Made by a program: the position numbers and the translations under genes. A stretch of DNA of 64,000 bases from Zanthoxylum bungeanum (taxonomy: Eukaryota > Streptophyta > Magnoliopsida > Sapindales > Rutaceae), in NCBI GenBank assembly GCA_019454045.1, contig SKCR01033649.1:124001-188000 (forward strand). The letters are read 5' to 3'. The number at the start of each line of letters is the position of its first letter. Positions within the stretch are counted from its first letter, which is position 1. A model generated the notes under the pieces. The model worked only from the letters and a program-made list of their open reading frames with translations, was not told the origin of the DNA and made no database searches. Shown piece after piece: positions 1-10,250 of this stretch.

Positions 1-2075
1 TGGAAAGTAAGTGGTTTTGGCATAAATGCCAACCACTTTCCAACCACCACTTCACATGTGTGACATGTGTGAAGTGGGCCCCACCATTTTGAATTCAAAA
101 CTCAAAATGTCTCTACGAACATTTACCGCGGCTCGGTTCCGTTTAATCCGATTAAATGAACTTTCGTCGCTAAGTAATTAAATCTAATTTAATTAAATAA
201 CGATGCCTCAGAAATATATTACGAATGTCGTTTACGAATTAATTCTAAATTAATTCGTTCGTTCGTATAAAAGTCCAACTTTAATTTCGTAATGAAATCC
301 AATTCTTTTTAATATATCCAATATATTAATTTTAGCTCATACAAATAAATTAAATAGAAAAATCAAATTTAACTATTGAATTTATTTTATCGATTAATTC
401 CAAATTAATCGCGTTCTCTCTTTTCAAACACATTTAATCCCAGATTAAATAATACCTCAATTAATCCCAGATTAATTTTCTCCATCTTAATTAATCCCAG
501 ATTAATTCTCTCTCTTAATTAATCCCAGATTAATTCTAATTTAAATCAACTGTCATCAATGACTCTTTGGGAAGCGACCCAAGAGATCTCTGGATATGTT
601 GGCAGTAAATACGGTCATCGGATTATCCGAATACGTGCGTACCTCGTACCACGTGCTTACCGATTTACAAGACATGGTTGGCTTCTAGCAAAGTACCGTG
701 CCTACCCAATTCTCCAGAAATATTCTTACTGGAATATATAATCTATGTCAGGCATAGTGTACGTAGTATTGCGTATTGCGATCCAGTATCGGATGTCACG
801 TGCTAGGCCTGGGGCTGGAGTCGTGTCTGCCCCGTACGAAGCACATGTCGGATGTCTGGTAACTAGTCTCTATTATCGGATATACATGACCTCGTCATAA
901 TATCCCGATGACTGCAGTACTTAAGAGCACTAGTACCGTATCCTACGTGACATCATCTCCACTATGACTGGAGTGGCACTTCCGTCTTGACATCACACCC
1001 AATACTCTACGATTCTCAATATACCCAGCATTGGCGTACACAGAACCAGTTAAAGCCCTGGACGACCAAAACTAAAGCATGCTGATTGTCGCAAGTATTA
1101 GCGATGCAAGTCTCAGGTTAAGACCAAATACACCTACCCTGATTTCAGACTTCCATAGACACATAGTCATACTACCAATGGAATTCCGAGGGGTCTATCC
1201 AGAGCGAAGCTGTTTTCCGTACCATCGGTAAAACACAACCTCCTATTACACTTGTATGAGTATCCTATACCCAAATATATGAGAACTATGCCATTATGAT
1301 CTCACATAACACGCACAAGTGTAATACTAGTCTATTCCGCATTATCGATGTCCAGTCTCGATAATACTACGACTATGGATATTTAATGATTAATCCTTCG
1401 TGGACTGATACTGTCTCATATCATCTCAATCCAGGAACTAATCATAGGGACCTCCTATCATTTATACATCTAGGTGATCTAATCACAAATGATTAGAGTG
1501 CAATTTCTTTGTCACATAGTTAATTTGTACAACAACACCATGATCTGTACAAATAGTGACGCTATGGGTCATAATTGTCCAACAGTATTAGCGGTGCAAG
1601 TCTCAGGTTAAGACCAAATACACCTACCCTGATTTCGGACTTCGATAGACACGTAGTCATACTACCAATGGAATTCCGAAGGGGTCTATCCAGAGCGAAG
1701 CTGTTTCCCGTACCATCGGTAAAACACAACCTCCTATTACACTTGCATGAGTATCTTATACCCAAATATACGAGAACTATGCCGTTGTGCCCTCACAACA
1801 CGCACAAGTGCAATACTAGTCTTTTACGTATTAATCGATGTCCAATCTCGATAATACTCTGACTAAGGATATTTAATGATTTATCCTTCGTAGACTGATA
1901 CTATCTCATATCATTCTCAGTCCAGGAACAAATCATAGGGACCTCCTATCATTTATATATCTAGATGATCTAATCACAAATGATAAGAGTGCAATCTCTT
2001 TGTCATACAGTCAATTTGTACAACAACACCATGATCTGTACAAATAGTGACGCTATCGGTCATAATTGTCCAACA
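1..2075 (-). mobile_element. Ty1/copia LTR, partial (3' LTR of a minus-strand element)
   Basis: The right end reads CATAATTGTCCAACA at 2061-2075. It is followed by the reverse complement of a polypurine tract (ATCTCCCACTTGG) and then by RNase H sequence. This is therefore the 3' LTR of an element reading right to left, and its far end lies outside the window. The same LTR family recurs at 20796-21996, 33417-35494, 39619-41535, 55182-57120 and, in a close variant, 61510-62624. The first about 130 bases (GTGAAGTGGGCCCCAC, then GCGGCTCGG) match 61.9-62.0k best. Short ORFs inside are not genes. Confidence 0.85.
1095..2075. repeat. Tandem duplication of about 490 bp inside the LTR
   Basis: Unit 1 (1095-1584) and unit 2 (1585-2075) both begin GTATTAGCGRTGCAAGTCTC and both end at the LTR terminus GTCCAACA. 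The 5' end region of the LTR (minus-strand sense) is thus present twice, with few differences. Other LTR copies in the window have only one unit. Confidence 0.9.
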
Positions 2076-2520
2076 ATCTCCCACTTGGCCTATAGCCAGT
2101 CACTCGAGTGTCTAACACCCGAACTATGTACGGTTCGCTCAAATTGCTGAGAAAAGGTTTTCGTCAGCGGATTTTCATGATTATCGTCTGATGCGATTTA
2201 TATGATCATCACATCGCCACGATGTATGATCCGTACGTATCAGATGAATATCGAAGTATTTATCTGGATCGTTTATGAGACCATTAATTCTGTAGCATGT
2301 GCTGAAGTGTAGCTCAGCTGTTAAAAGAATTATATCTAATCTAATTAGATTATTACGACCCCATAAGGCTTCTATTGCTGCCTCAGCTGCAGCAATAACC
2401 CGCATTTATTGTTTACTCGATAACAGTATCTTGCATGGAAGATTTCCAGCTCACTGTTCCGTTATTCAATTTGTATAGTACCGTTTTTATCGGTTAGGAA
2501 ACTTGCGGTGGAACTGGAAC
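2076..2520 (-). pseudogene. Ty1/copia RNase H C-terminal remnant and polypurine tract
   Basis: Minus-strand translation aligns with the RNase H end of element B (41560-42000): AAAEA, then the HGDVKIEKV-type region, then a short tail. It abuts the LTR through a PPT (AAGTGGGAGAT on the minus strand). Reading frames are broken by substitutions and indels. Homology fades near 2520, so the rest of pol is missing. Confidence 0.75.
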
Positions 2521-2870
2521 TATATAAAATCAGCTCGGCTTCTTGAAAATCTGCCCATAAATTTTGTCCCGCGTCGCGACGCTAAACCTCTCGGTGTCGC
2601 GACGCTGGGTCGATTTTTCCAGTTTTTTGGATTCTGTACTGCGCGGATTTTGGCTTAATTTCACCCCAAATTCTTCATATCATCTTCATCACTTAAATCC
2701 ATCAATAATAATCATACAAAACATTACATTACACTTTAATTTCCATCATCTAAATTACCAATTCATCATCAATTTAATTCTTAATCTAATAAATTCATTC
2801 CATCAAATCTTTACCCAAAATTTAACAATTCCAAAATTCTTAACTTCCTAATGTTTTAAGTCTCATTAAA
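2521..2870. other. Unassigned spacer between two retrotransposon fragments
   Basis: It matches neither the copia fragment on the left nor the gypsy fragment on the right. It contains a pair of GTCGCGACGCT words (2573-2583 and about 2596-2606) and then an AT-rich, C-poor tract. An in-frame stretch at 2564-2851 has no recognisable domain, so I do not call it a gene. Confidence 0.4.
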
Positions 2871-3567
2871 CATGCTCTCAAGATGGCTTTGAAAACATTG
2901 AAAGTAACTTCTTGGTCCTGAACTTTCATGGTTAGTTCTCCTTTTTGTACATCAATCATAGTTCATCTTGTCGCCAAGAATGGTCTTCCAAGGATGATAG
3001 GTACATCTTTGTTTTCTTCAATGTCAAGGATAATGAAATCTGCTGGAAGAATGGGTTTTTCGACTTTGACCAGCACATCTTCAACAACACCCTTCGAAAA
3101 TATGAGCGTTCGATCAGCAAGTTGTAATGAGACTGAGGTAGGCATTGCTTCTCCAATTTGCAGTTTCCTGTAAATAGAAAAAGGCATCAAATTAACACTT
3201 GCACCTAAGTCACATAAAGCTTTACCGATATAGTGTTCTCCAATGGTGCATGGGACAGTGAAAATGTCAGGATCTTTCAACTTTGGGGAAGTTTCCTTTG
3301 AATAATGGAACTGTATTCTTCTGTCAATGCTACTATCTCGTAGTCTCCCAATCTTTGTTTTCGTGAAAGAATGTCTTTCATGAATTTTACATAGCTGGGC
3401 ATTTCTTCCAAGGCTTCTGCAAATGAAATGTTGATGTGAAGCTTTTTGAACACCTCCAGGAATCGAGCAAACTGCTTGTCCAGTTTGTTTTTCTGAAGTC
3501 GCTGTGGAAAAGGTGGAGGTGGAGTGATCTGATCTTTTTCTTTTTCCTTTGCATCTTTTTCCTTCAT
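2871..3567 (-). pseudogene. Element E: Athila-like Ty3/gypsy retropepsin region
   Basis: Minus-strand translation shows a gag-pol protease. There is a basic linker (KEKEKDQITPPPPFPQRLQ), a region around EEMPSYVKFMKDILSRK, the active-site block LCDLGASVNLMPFS and the flap/strand region [14 protein letters not shown]. The catalytic Asp is in DLGAS (D-[ST]-G family, with Leu at position two as usual in Athila-type elements). The frame is broken near 3277-3280 and the sequence stops at about 2871, with no reverse transcriptase. It is the continuation of the gag at 13264-14023, separated by insertion of element D. Confidence 0.85.
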
Positions 3568-4391
3568 CTATTGCTTTGTTTCTTTTGAAACTTCCTCAAT
3601 TGTTGCCTTGATTCCAACATCTTTGTTTATTTCAGTACCGCTTTTCAAGGTTATGGCTTGACATTGCTCCTTCGCTCGGTTCCTTAGATTGGGTTCTGTG
3701 TTGCTGGGAAGATTACCTGGCGGTCTGTAACTTTGAGCATTGGCCAGTTGTCCAATTTGATTCTCCAGTGCTTTGATGGAAGCAGATTGGCTCTGAAAGA
3801 TAGCATCATATGCTGCTTGTTACTTTTTGAACATCTCTGCAATCCATTCTTTCATTTCTGGTTCTTTTTCATGTTCCTGGCCTTTGTTCTGTTGTTGAAA
3901 TCCTAGTGGTGGATTCTCCAGTGCTTTGATGGAAGCAGATTGGCTCTGAAAGATAGCATCATATGCTGCTTGTTACTTTTTGAACATCTCTGCAATCCAT
4001 TCTTTCATTTCTGGTTCTTTTTCATGTTCCTGGCCTTTGTTCTGTTGTTGAAATCCTAGTGGTGGATAGTTATGCTGTTGGAATCCATGTGGTGGATTGT
4101 TATTTTGTCCTGAATTGTTGCTCCATGAAAAATTAGGATGATTCCTCCATCCTGGGTTGTAGGTGTTGGAATATGGATTGTTCCCCTGTCTGTTGAAATT
4201 GTTGACATAATTCATTGTCTCTTCAAGTTGGTTTGGTTATGGTGTTCCTCCATATAGTGAACTTGTGGATCCACCATTAACTTTCATGTTAAGAGTTTCC
4301 AGATTTTTGCAAATCACATCCAGATTGGAATTCAGTGCTGTGTTGGCTCCAACTTCATAAATTCCTGCAATTCTTTGGATCATGCTCCTTT
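3568..4391 (-). pseudogene. Element E: gag C-terminal half, split by element D
   Basis: Translation contains the Athila-type gag tail: NNFNRQGNNPYSN, YNPGWRNHPNFSW, then Gln-rich repeats (GFQQQNK) and a coiled region (FQSQSASIKALEN). The upstream end stops exactly at the TSD CCTTT (4387-4391) beside element D, and the gag continues at 13264. In-frame stops (KK*QAAYDA) and a 153-bp duplication show it is not functional. Confidence 0.85.
3761..4066. repeat. In-frame 153-bp tandem duplication in gag
   Basis: The block starting TTCTCCAGTGCTTTGATGG at 3761 starts again at 3914 and runs to about 4066. The two copies are almost identical and the period is 51 codons. It duplicates the coiled/Gln-rich part of gag, including its stop codon. 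Confidence 0.9.
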
Positions 4392-5999
4392 TGACCGGCG
4401 TAAACACACACGTATAACGCAAGCGCAAGTATCGTTCAAGTAGTATAAAAATATCGATCCCACGAGGACTTAATATCAAAACTATTAATTTTATGAGGTC
4501 AAATGATTACTAGTATCTAACAGATTGTTTGATTGATTGATTTGAAATGGTGACGATTCTAAATTTAAAAGCAAGTAAATAAAATTGTCGAAAATATGTT
4601 TTAAGAAAATTCAATATTAAAAACTATCTAGGGTTGTGATTTCTTCCAATATCATTTTAAAGATGAAGTGGTTATCTTAAAGTTGGGTAATATATTGATT
4701 TATTAACCTGGAACACTAAATTATGTGTAAGCCTCTGTCGATGGTCAGACACAAATACCCAGTTTAACCCAATTGAACCATATGTCTATGTCAACCAAAT
4801 TATCTGGATTCATTAAGTTTAAGTCCCAATTATGGCTACCCCCGCCTGACAGGTATATTCCTATCCTGTAAGGAAATCTATTAAAGGGTTATCTATCCTC
4901 AAGGAAGATCGTGGGCTATTGAGTCTAAGGCTGAAACCTAAAATCCCTATGTCTAGTTCATTTTAAGTTTACCAGTTCAATTTTATTAATGGCCAGTTAA
5001 TGAAAAAGCATTAAGATTAAGACTCAATAAATAAACCTTTATATTACCCAAACTATAATTTAACCACTTATAAACCGGTGATATTGGATTTCATCACAAC
5101 CCCGGATAACTGGCTTAGTTACGACACATATTTACGGGTAGTAAAAAAAACTTAAATAAAATAAAAGACATAAAGTAAAATACTGAAAATGAAATACTGA
5201 AAAGTAAATGCTGAAAGTAAATTCTGAAATTAAATACTGAAAAGTAAATGCTGAAAGTAAATTCTGAAATTAAATACTGAAAAGTAAATTGCTGAAAAGT
5301 AAATTACTGAAAAGTAAATTGCTGAAAAGTAAATTGCTGAAAAGTAAATTACTGAAAAGTAAAAACTGAAAAGTAAAGAAAAGAAAATGCGAAAGCGAAA
5401 ATTAATTACTAAAAGCTATAAATAAACAAACAAGATACAATCTTCTTAGTATTCTTAAGGAATTCCTTAGAAGAAAGTATGAATTTTACAAATGAAATGG
5501 CTTGGTATTTATAGGCAAAATTTTGCCTCCATCAAATCATCCATCAAATTCTCCACCAAATCCATTATTAATTTCTCCACTAATTACTCCACCAAATCCA
5601 TAATTGCTCCACTAATTACTTATCTTGTTTGGTGTTGATTTGATAATTTTTAATAATTATTAATTAATTAATATTTTGCTTTGAAAATGATTGATAATGA
5701 CTTTTAATAATTACACTCCACACACTTCTGGATGGTTCATCAATTTCGGTCATGAAATCATCAGAATTTGAAAATATTTTCTCTTTCAAAGTTGTAGATC
5801 GTTGAGTCTTATTTAATCTGGAACTTTAATCAGCTCAATCCGATATCGGAGTAAAAAGTTATGCCCAAAATACGACAGATGCGTAAAACTGGAATTTCCA
5901 AAACTGCACTTCGTCAAAAACGCCCGTTCATCAAACCCGAGAAACTAAACAAAATATTAAGTAAAAGGGGCAGTAAATATTGATATTTTCCGCTCATCA
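4392..5999 (-). repeat. Element D 3' LTR
   Basis: On the minus strand it starts TGATGAGCGG and ends CCGGTCA (TG...CA). The PPT (GTTAGGTCTGGGGGTG) is immediately upstream at 6000-6015. A TATA-like motif lies near 5508-5515 (TATTTATAGG on the plus strand). It lacks about 120 bp of U3 present in the 5' LTR (13045-13180). Confidence 0.93.
5167..5375. repeat. Minisatellite AAAGTAAATTRCTGA in the LTR
   Basis: About a dozen imperfect 15-17 bp units are head to tail. On the element's sense strand each reads as TTTACTTTTCAGYAAT, so the array is a run of pyrimidine-rich TTTTCAG words. The 5' LTR has the same array with a slightly different unit pattern (12310-12495), and the element E LTR has a short version (14930-15000). 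Confidence 0.9.
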
Positions 6000-7341
6000 C
6001 ACCCCCAGACCTAACATTTTGCTAGTCCTCGAGCAAAACAACAAATAAAATAAAATTAAACTAAGCCACTTTCGTAGGGATCACGGTTGCATTTAGCATA
6101 TGCAACAAGCCTTTAAACCCATAGGTGTCCCTAGTGGATGAGTTGTAGTCTCGTGAGGGTTTACAACAATGATACCCACAAACATTTTACAAAAGTAAAA
6201 AGGTATTAAAACTAATGCACACAAAAGCAAAAAGACAAGCGAAAAGAGAATAAAGAAAGTTAGTGACTAATCAGGTAAAACTTTTACTCCAAGTTACTAG
6301 TGTTTTGTTTCATTCTAAATTACCGAATAAGTAATTCTCCGATTATTTTTACCATTCTTCATATACACAGCCAACAAAATATTAAACAACTCATTTTTGC
6401 CCACAACAGTCATAAGTGCAGTTGATAAGAGAGTAATATTTTTGTCCTAAAGTTCTATCAGATTTCACATCTTTTTGGAGCAGATAGAATAATATTTCTG
6501 ATTTTTCTGATTTTTTCTTTGATTTTTCTCTATTTTTTATTTATATACAATATCTTCCATCTATGTAGCGAGCTTTGGGTCGGTGGCTCCCAAACCAGTT
6601 GGTTTTAGGGCACCAGGTGTTAAGACACCCCTACGGACTTAATTACCCAGACTTCAGATATATATATATTTTTTGCAGCATCTTTGATCCATGTAACGAG
6701 TGTTGGGCCAGTGACTCCCAAACCAGTTGGTTGTTAGGGCACTAGGTGTTAAAACATTACAACTTAAGACTAATAACTCGGATCTCAGACGTTTTTTTTT
6801 TATTATTTTTTTATTATTTTTTTTACTCCATTGCTTTTTTAAGATGCTTCTTCCAATTAAACTAGAGTACTGAATATTACAAACTTTTCAATTTTAGCTC
6901 ATGTATGTATGTTACCATGTATGTTGATAAAATCTGTCAACTGAGCATATGAAGATTCATTTTAGTCAATTTTATGGAGAATTTACAAATTAAATAATTC
7001 AAAAGGAAATAAAAAAAATTAACTTGTTTCGAATAGGTTTGAGATACGTCTCAGGAGTGGAAACTCCTTACTCGGCTATCTCTTACTAATTTCACCCTTT
7101 TAGTCAAAATGAAAACTTAAAAATGCAAAATATTTTTGTAATTTTTTTTGAAAATTTTTCAATTTTTTTGTATTTTTCGAAAAATTTTGGACTAAAAATA
7201 AAAACAACATACAAACTAAAAACAAGGTACTAATCAACTAAATCCCTCCCCCAAACCTAAATGAGACATTGTCCCCAATGTCTTAAACAGTAAAAGGAGA
7301 GTTAAGAAGGTCGTACCTGGTTAGCTGAAATCTATAGGAAA
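6000..7341 (-). other. Element D 3' untranslated internal region with two polypurine blocks
   Basis: There is no coding potential. On the minus strand, directly after LOG comes an ACATTGGGGACAATGTC motif and a first polypurine block (GGTTTGGGGGAGGGA, about 7237-7251), then AT-rich DNA. A tandem pair of about 115-bp units follows (about 6560-6790) with GGTGTCTTAACACC-type hairpins. The terminal PPT (6000-6015) abuts the LTR. The same layout recurs after LOG in elements ii and G. Confidence 0.75.
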
Positions 7342-7995
7342 TTAAAGGTTAAGATCCAGATTAACTCTACGCCTCTTACCACGATCGTCCTCAGACCAAT
7401 TTATCTTTGATAGGATAGGGTCAACTTGTGGTTCATAGGCTATGAGTTGGTCTATCAGATCCGAAGCAATTCTGGCAGTAAAGAGGAGTTCTTTCATAGG
7501 TTTTGACACGAACCCATTTCTCCGAGCATCATCAAGAAACACACAAAGAAAATCATAAAATCCATCAACGTTAAGCAATCCAAGTGGTTTCTGGTGTATG
7601 TTCAGGTTTGCCCAAGATAGAACTATAAAAATTTCCTCTAATGTACCCAAACCACCTGGCAAAGTAATAAAAGCATCAGCACGATTAATCATTTCTACCA
7701 GGCGTTCAGACATACCTGGCACGATCAGTTCCTCTCCGTTTGATGACCCAATAAGATTTGCCTCTGCCAGGGGGTTTTGGGATGATTCCCAAAACATGAC
7801 TGCCTCTTTCTTGTACGGCCTTTGAAACGATCCCCATTAATCCAAGATTGCCTCCGCCATATATTAAGTGCATATTCCTTGCAGCTAAGACTCGACCCAA
7901 TTCCTGTGATGCTTCTATGTATTGTGGTTTAGTACCAACACTACTACCGCAAACACATAAATGTTTTCAACTCGTCTTCTTGAAGTGGCTTCCAT
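7342..7995 (-). pseudogene. LOG: LOG-like cytokinin riboside 5'-monophosphate phosphoribohydrolase in element D
   Basis: LOG enzymes release free-base cytokinin from its riboside monophosphate in the cytosol or nucleus. From the ATG at 7995 to the stop at 7342 is 654 nt, or 217 codons, the normal LOG length and exactly that of the element G copy. Visible parts are CGSSVGTKP, the nucleotide-binding block MHLIYGGGNLGLMG, VLGIIPKP and the family signature LPGGLGTLEE, which is intact. It is intron-free. Two 1-nt frameshifts break it: a missing T near 7953 in the CGS motif and an extra C in a C-run near 7779. Because they are +1 and -1, the length is conserved. The C-terminus is KRRRVNLDLNL, an NLS-like patch plus an LxLxL motif. 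It lies between integrase remnants and the PPT. Confidence 0.9.
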
Positions 7996-8057
7996 GTTTT
8001 ATGTTTTTCTTTCTCAACTCTGGATGACTTCAAAGGTGCAATGATGAGTTGAATTTA

Positions 8058-8080
8058 TAATACCTGAAAAGGGTGAGTAA
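8058..8080 (-). promoter_or_regulatory. Candidate 3' splice site upstream of LOG
   Basis: The minus strand reads ACTCACCCTTTTCAG|GTATTATAAATTC, with the AG at 8064-8065. The same pyrimidine-CAG and the following TATAAATTCA appear ahead of LOG in elements ii and G, which suggests a conserved acceptor giving a spliced LOG mRNA. This is inferred; no transcript is visible. Confidence 0.45.
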
Positions 8081-8315
8081 AAATAGCACAAGTTTCTTCC
8101 AAAGGACGATTAGTAGCAAAATAATAAATAGACCGTGATAGTCAAAAAGATCTGGATCCTGTCGGAGAAAACAAAAGAAAACAACAAAACAAATCAATAA
8201 TATTAGGAAAAGACAAAGAGATATAATATGTACAAAAATTTACAGCTTGATTAACGTCTATGCGTCAGGGACAGCTTCCCATCCAATTTTCTTATAATTG
8301 GCAAACAGGGTCTTT

Positions 8316-8806
8316 TTAAGTCAGATTCCCGAGACTTAACTGTTGTCTTTCTTTTTGAAATTGTGTATGTAATTTGCGAATGGTTATATGAACATATCCA
8401 CTGGGATGCGTCTCAAGAGTCGAAGATATATCATCTAAAGACTCCTTACTCAAGCCATCCCTAATGAAGTTAATTTTGTCTTCGCGATTATCAGACACCA
8501 TTCCTAAAGAACGACAACGAGTGTTGCAATTAAATCGTGCACATTTGAAACAAACACCCATTTGCTTAGCTCTACGTTTCTTTGCATAGGTGCTTCTTCC
8601 AAAACCAGGCAGATGTGAAATAAAAGAGTCAGAAGACTCACCTGCCAATCGGACTCGTGCTTCAATTACCCAACGAATATCATTAGGCACACCATGGATC
8701 GTTAATAACCTCATCCGTTCCAAGCGAGTTTTGTATACTTTCATCAGAGATTTTGGAGGGGAGAAGGAGGAAATTGCTTGTGAAGATTTGCGAGAGCTTC
8801 TTCCAT
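8316..8806 (-). pseudogene. Unknown ORF (ORF-X) between integrase remnant and LOG
   Basis: The open part (8316-8744) encodes 142 residues. An upstream ATG at 8806, just after a pyrimidine-rich TTTTTGCAG|G, would add about 20 residues if one frameshift near 8760 is allowed. The protein is basic, with a Cys cluster of spacing C-x2-C-x4-C-x3-C (CFKCARFNCNTRC, about residues 64-76 of the 142), then a Ser/Leu-rich C-terminal half. I do not recognise a family. Elements G and ii keep short homologous stretches (GTAAGGAATGGATTTTTGAGACGCATC near 47.87k; 28.5-28.6k), but the frame is lost there. It could be a decayed env-like or captured host ORF. Confidence 0.5.
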
Positions 8807-8946
8807 CTTGAAATGACTAAACCTGCAAAAATAAAAACAACACAAAATTAAATCACACCAAATCACAATATATATAAAAATTGCATGGGTTCCCTCCCTG
8901 CTAGCGCTAAGTTTAAAGTCGTCAGCCAGACATGACTTCTCGAACG

Positions 8947-9290
8947 TTAAGCTGGATCTGAAAGTGTAACACTTTCTTTTTGTCGCTCAAATGATTCTCC
9001 CCAGTAGTGCTTGACACGCTTGTTTTTAACCTTGAAAGTTTTGTTAGCATCAGGATCATGTATCTCAACGGCTCTATTTGGTAAAACTTTGGTGATCACA
9101 AATGGACCTGACCACCGTGATTTTGGCTTCCATGGGAAGATTTTCACCCTTGATTTATTTAACAGTACCTTCTGCCCTGGTTCCAGTTGTATGCACTAAC
9201 TTCTCATCATGTCTTTTCTTGCCCATTTCTTTGTACAATTTGGCATCTTCAAAAGGCTGATTGTGAAATTCCTCCAATTCGTTGAGCTGG
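8947..9290 (-). pseudogene. Element D: integrase C-terminal remnant
   Basis: Two frames together give the Athila integrase end: LNELEEF, AKLYKEMGKKRHDEK, then KSRWSGPFVITKVLPNRAVEI and a short tail to the stop at 8947. The DDE catalytic core is absent. Upstream it is fused directly to the end of the protease region near 9290, so reverse transcriptase, RNase H and the integrase core were removed by one internal deletion. Downstream is a conserved LALAGREPM stretch, seen as GCGCTAGCAGGGAGG in all three LOG elements. Confidence 0.85.
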
Positions 9291-10250
9291 TGGAACTTTT
9301 CTCTCTTCTGTTGCTTGTAGAGCAAGAATTGGCTCTTTCAGTGCAAAAGATGCTTTATCTTTAGGCTCCACAGGCAATTGACATGTTTTAAGTTTGTCAG
9401 TAGAACTTTGTCTTTTATCAGAGTTCTGAATGGTACTGTGTATCACATCAAGTTTGAAACATTCCTCCTTCTTTTCATCATCTGGAAAATTCATGGCCTT
9501 GAAAACATTGAATGTTACTTCTTGGTCTTGTACCCTCATGGTTAGTTCTCCTTTTTGTACATCAATAATGGTTCGACCTGTAGCCAAGAACGGTCTCCCG
9601 AGGATGATTGGCACGTCTGCGTCTTCTTCCATATCAAGACAATAAAATCTGCTGGGAAAATGAATTTGTCAACCTTGACCAGCACATCCTCAACTACGCC
9701 TCTTGGAAATACGAGCGTTCTATCAGCAAGTTACAGTGAGACTGAAGTTGGCATTGTTTCTCTCCAATCTGTAATTTCCTGAAAATAGAAAAAGGCATCA
9801 AGTTAACACTAGCACCTAAATCACATAAAGCCTTACCAAAGTTATGTTCTCCTATGACGCAAGGAACAGTGAAACTGCCAGGATCTTTCAACTTCTGGGG
9901 AAGTTTCCTCTGAATGATAGCACTGCATTCTTCTGTTAATGCTACTGTCTCGTAATCTCCCAATCTCCGCTTTCGTGAAAGAATATCTTTCATGAATTTG
10001 GCATAGCTGGGCATTTGTTCCAACGCTTCTGCAAATGGAATGTTGATATGCAGCTTTTTGAAGATTTCCAGGAACCGGGAAAATTGCTTGTCCAATTTAT
10101 TCTTCTGAAGACGTTGAGGAAAAGGTGGAGGTGGAGTGATCTGTTCTTTTTCCTTTGCTTCTTTTTCTTCCATTTGTTGCTTTGTTTCTTTTGGAACTTC
10201 CTCAGCAGTTGAATTGACTCCAACATCTTTGTTGATTTCAGTACCGCTCT
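9291..10250 (-). pseudogene. Element D: gag-pol linker and retropepsin
   Basis: The frames contain QITPPPPFPQRLQKNK, EQMPSYAKFMKDILSRK, the active site LCDLGASVNLMPFSIFRKL and [13 protein letters not shown], followed by [14 protein letters not shown]. It is the same protease as in element E. It is interrupted by frameshifts near 9700 and 9640, and by the fusion to integrase at about 9290. Confidence 0.85.

Noticed and set aside
2573..2606. GTCGCGACGCT pair as a recombination or att site
   Set aside because: Only two copies in GC-rich context, with no enzyme, no target duplication and no second occurrence in the window.
5167..5375. CRISPR-like spaced short repeats
   Set aside because: The repeats are contiguous with no unique spacers, lie inside an LTR and recur in its partner LTR; the DNA is plant nuclear.
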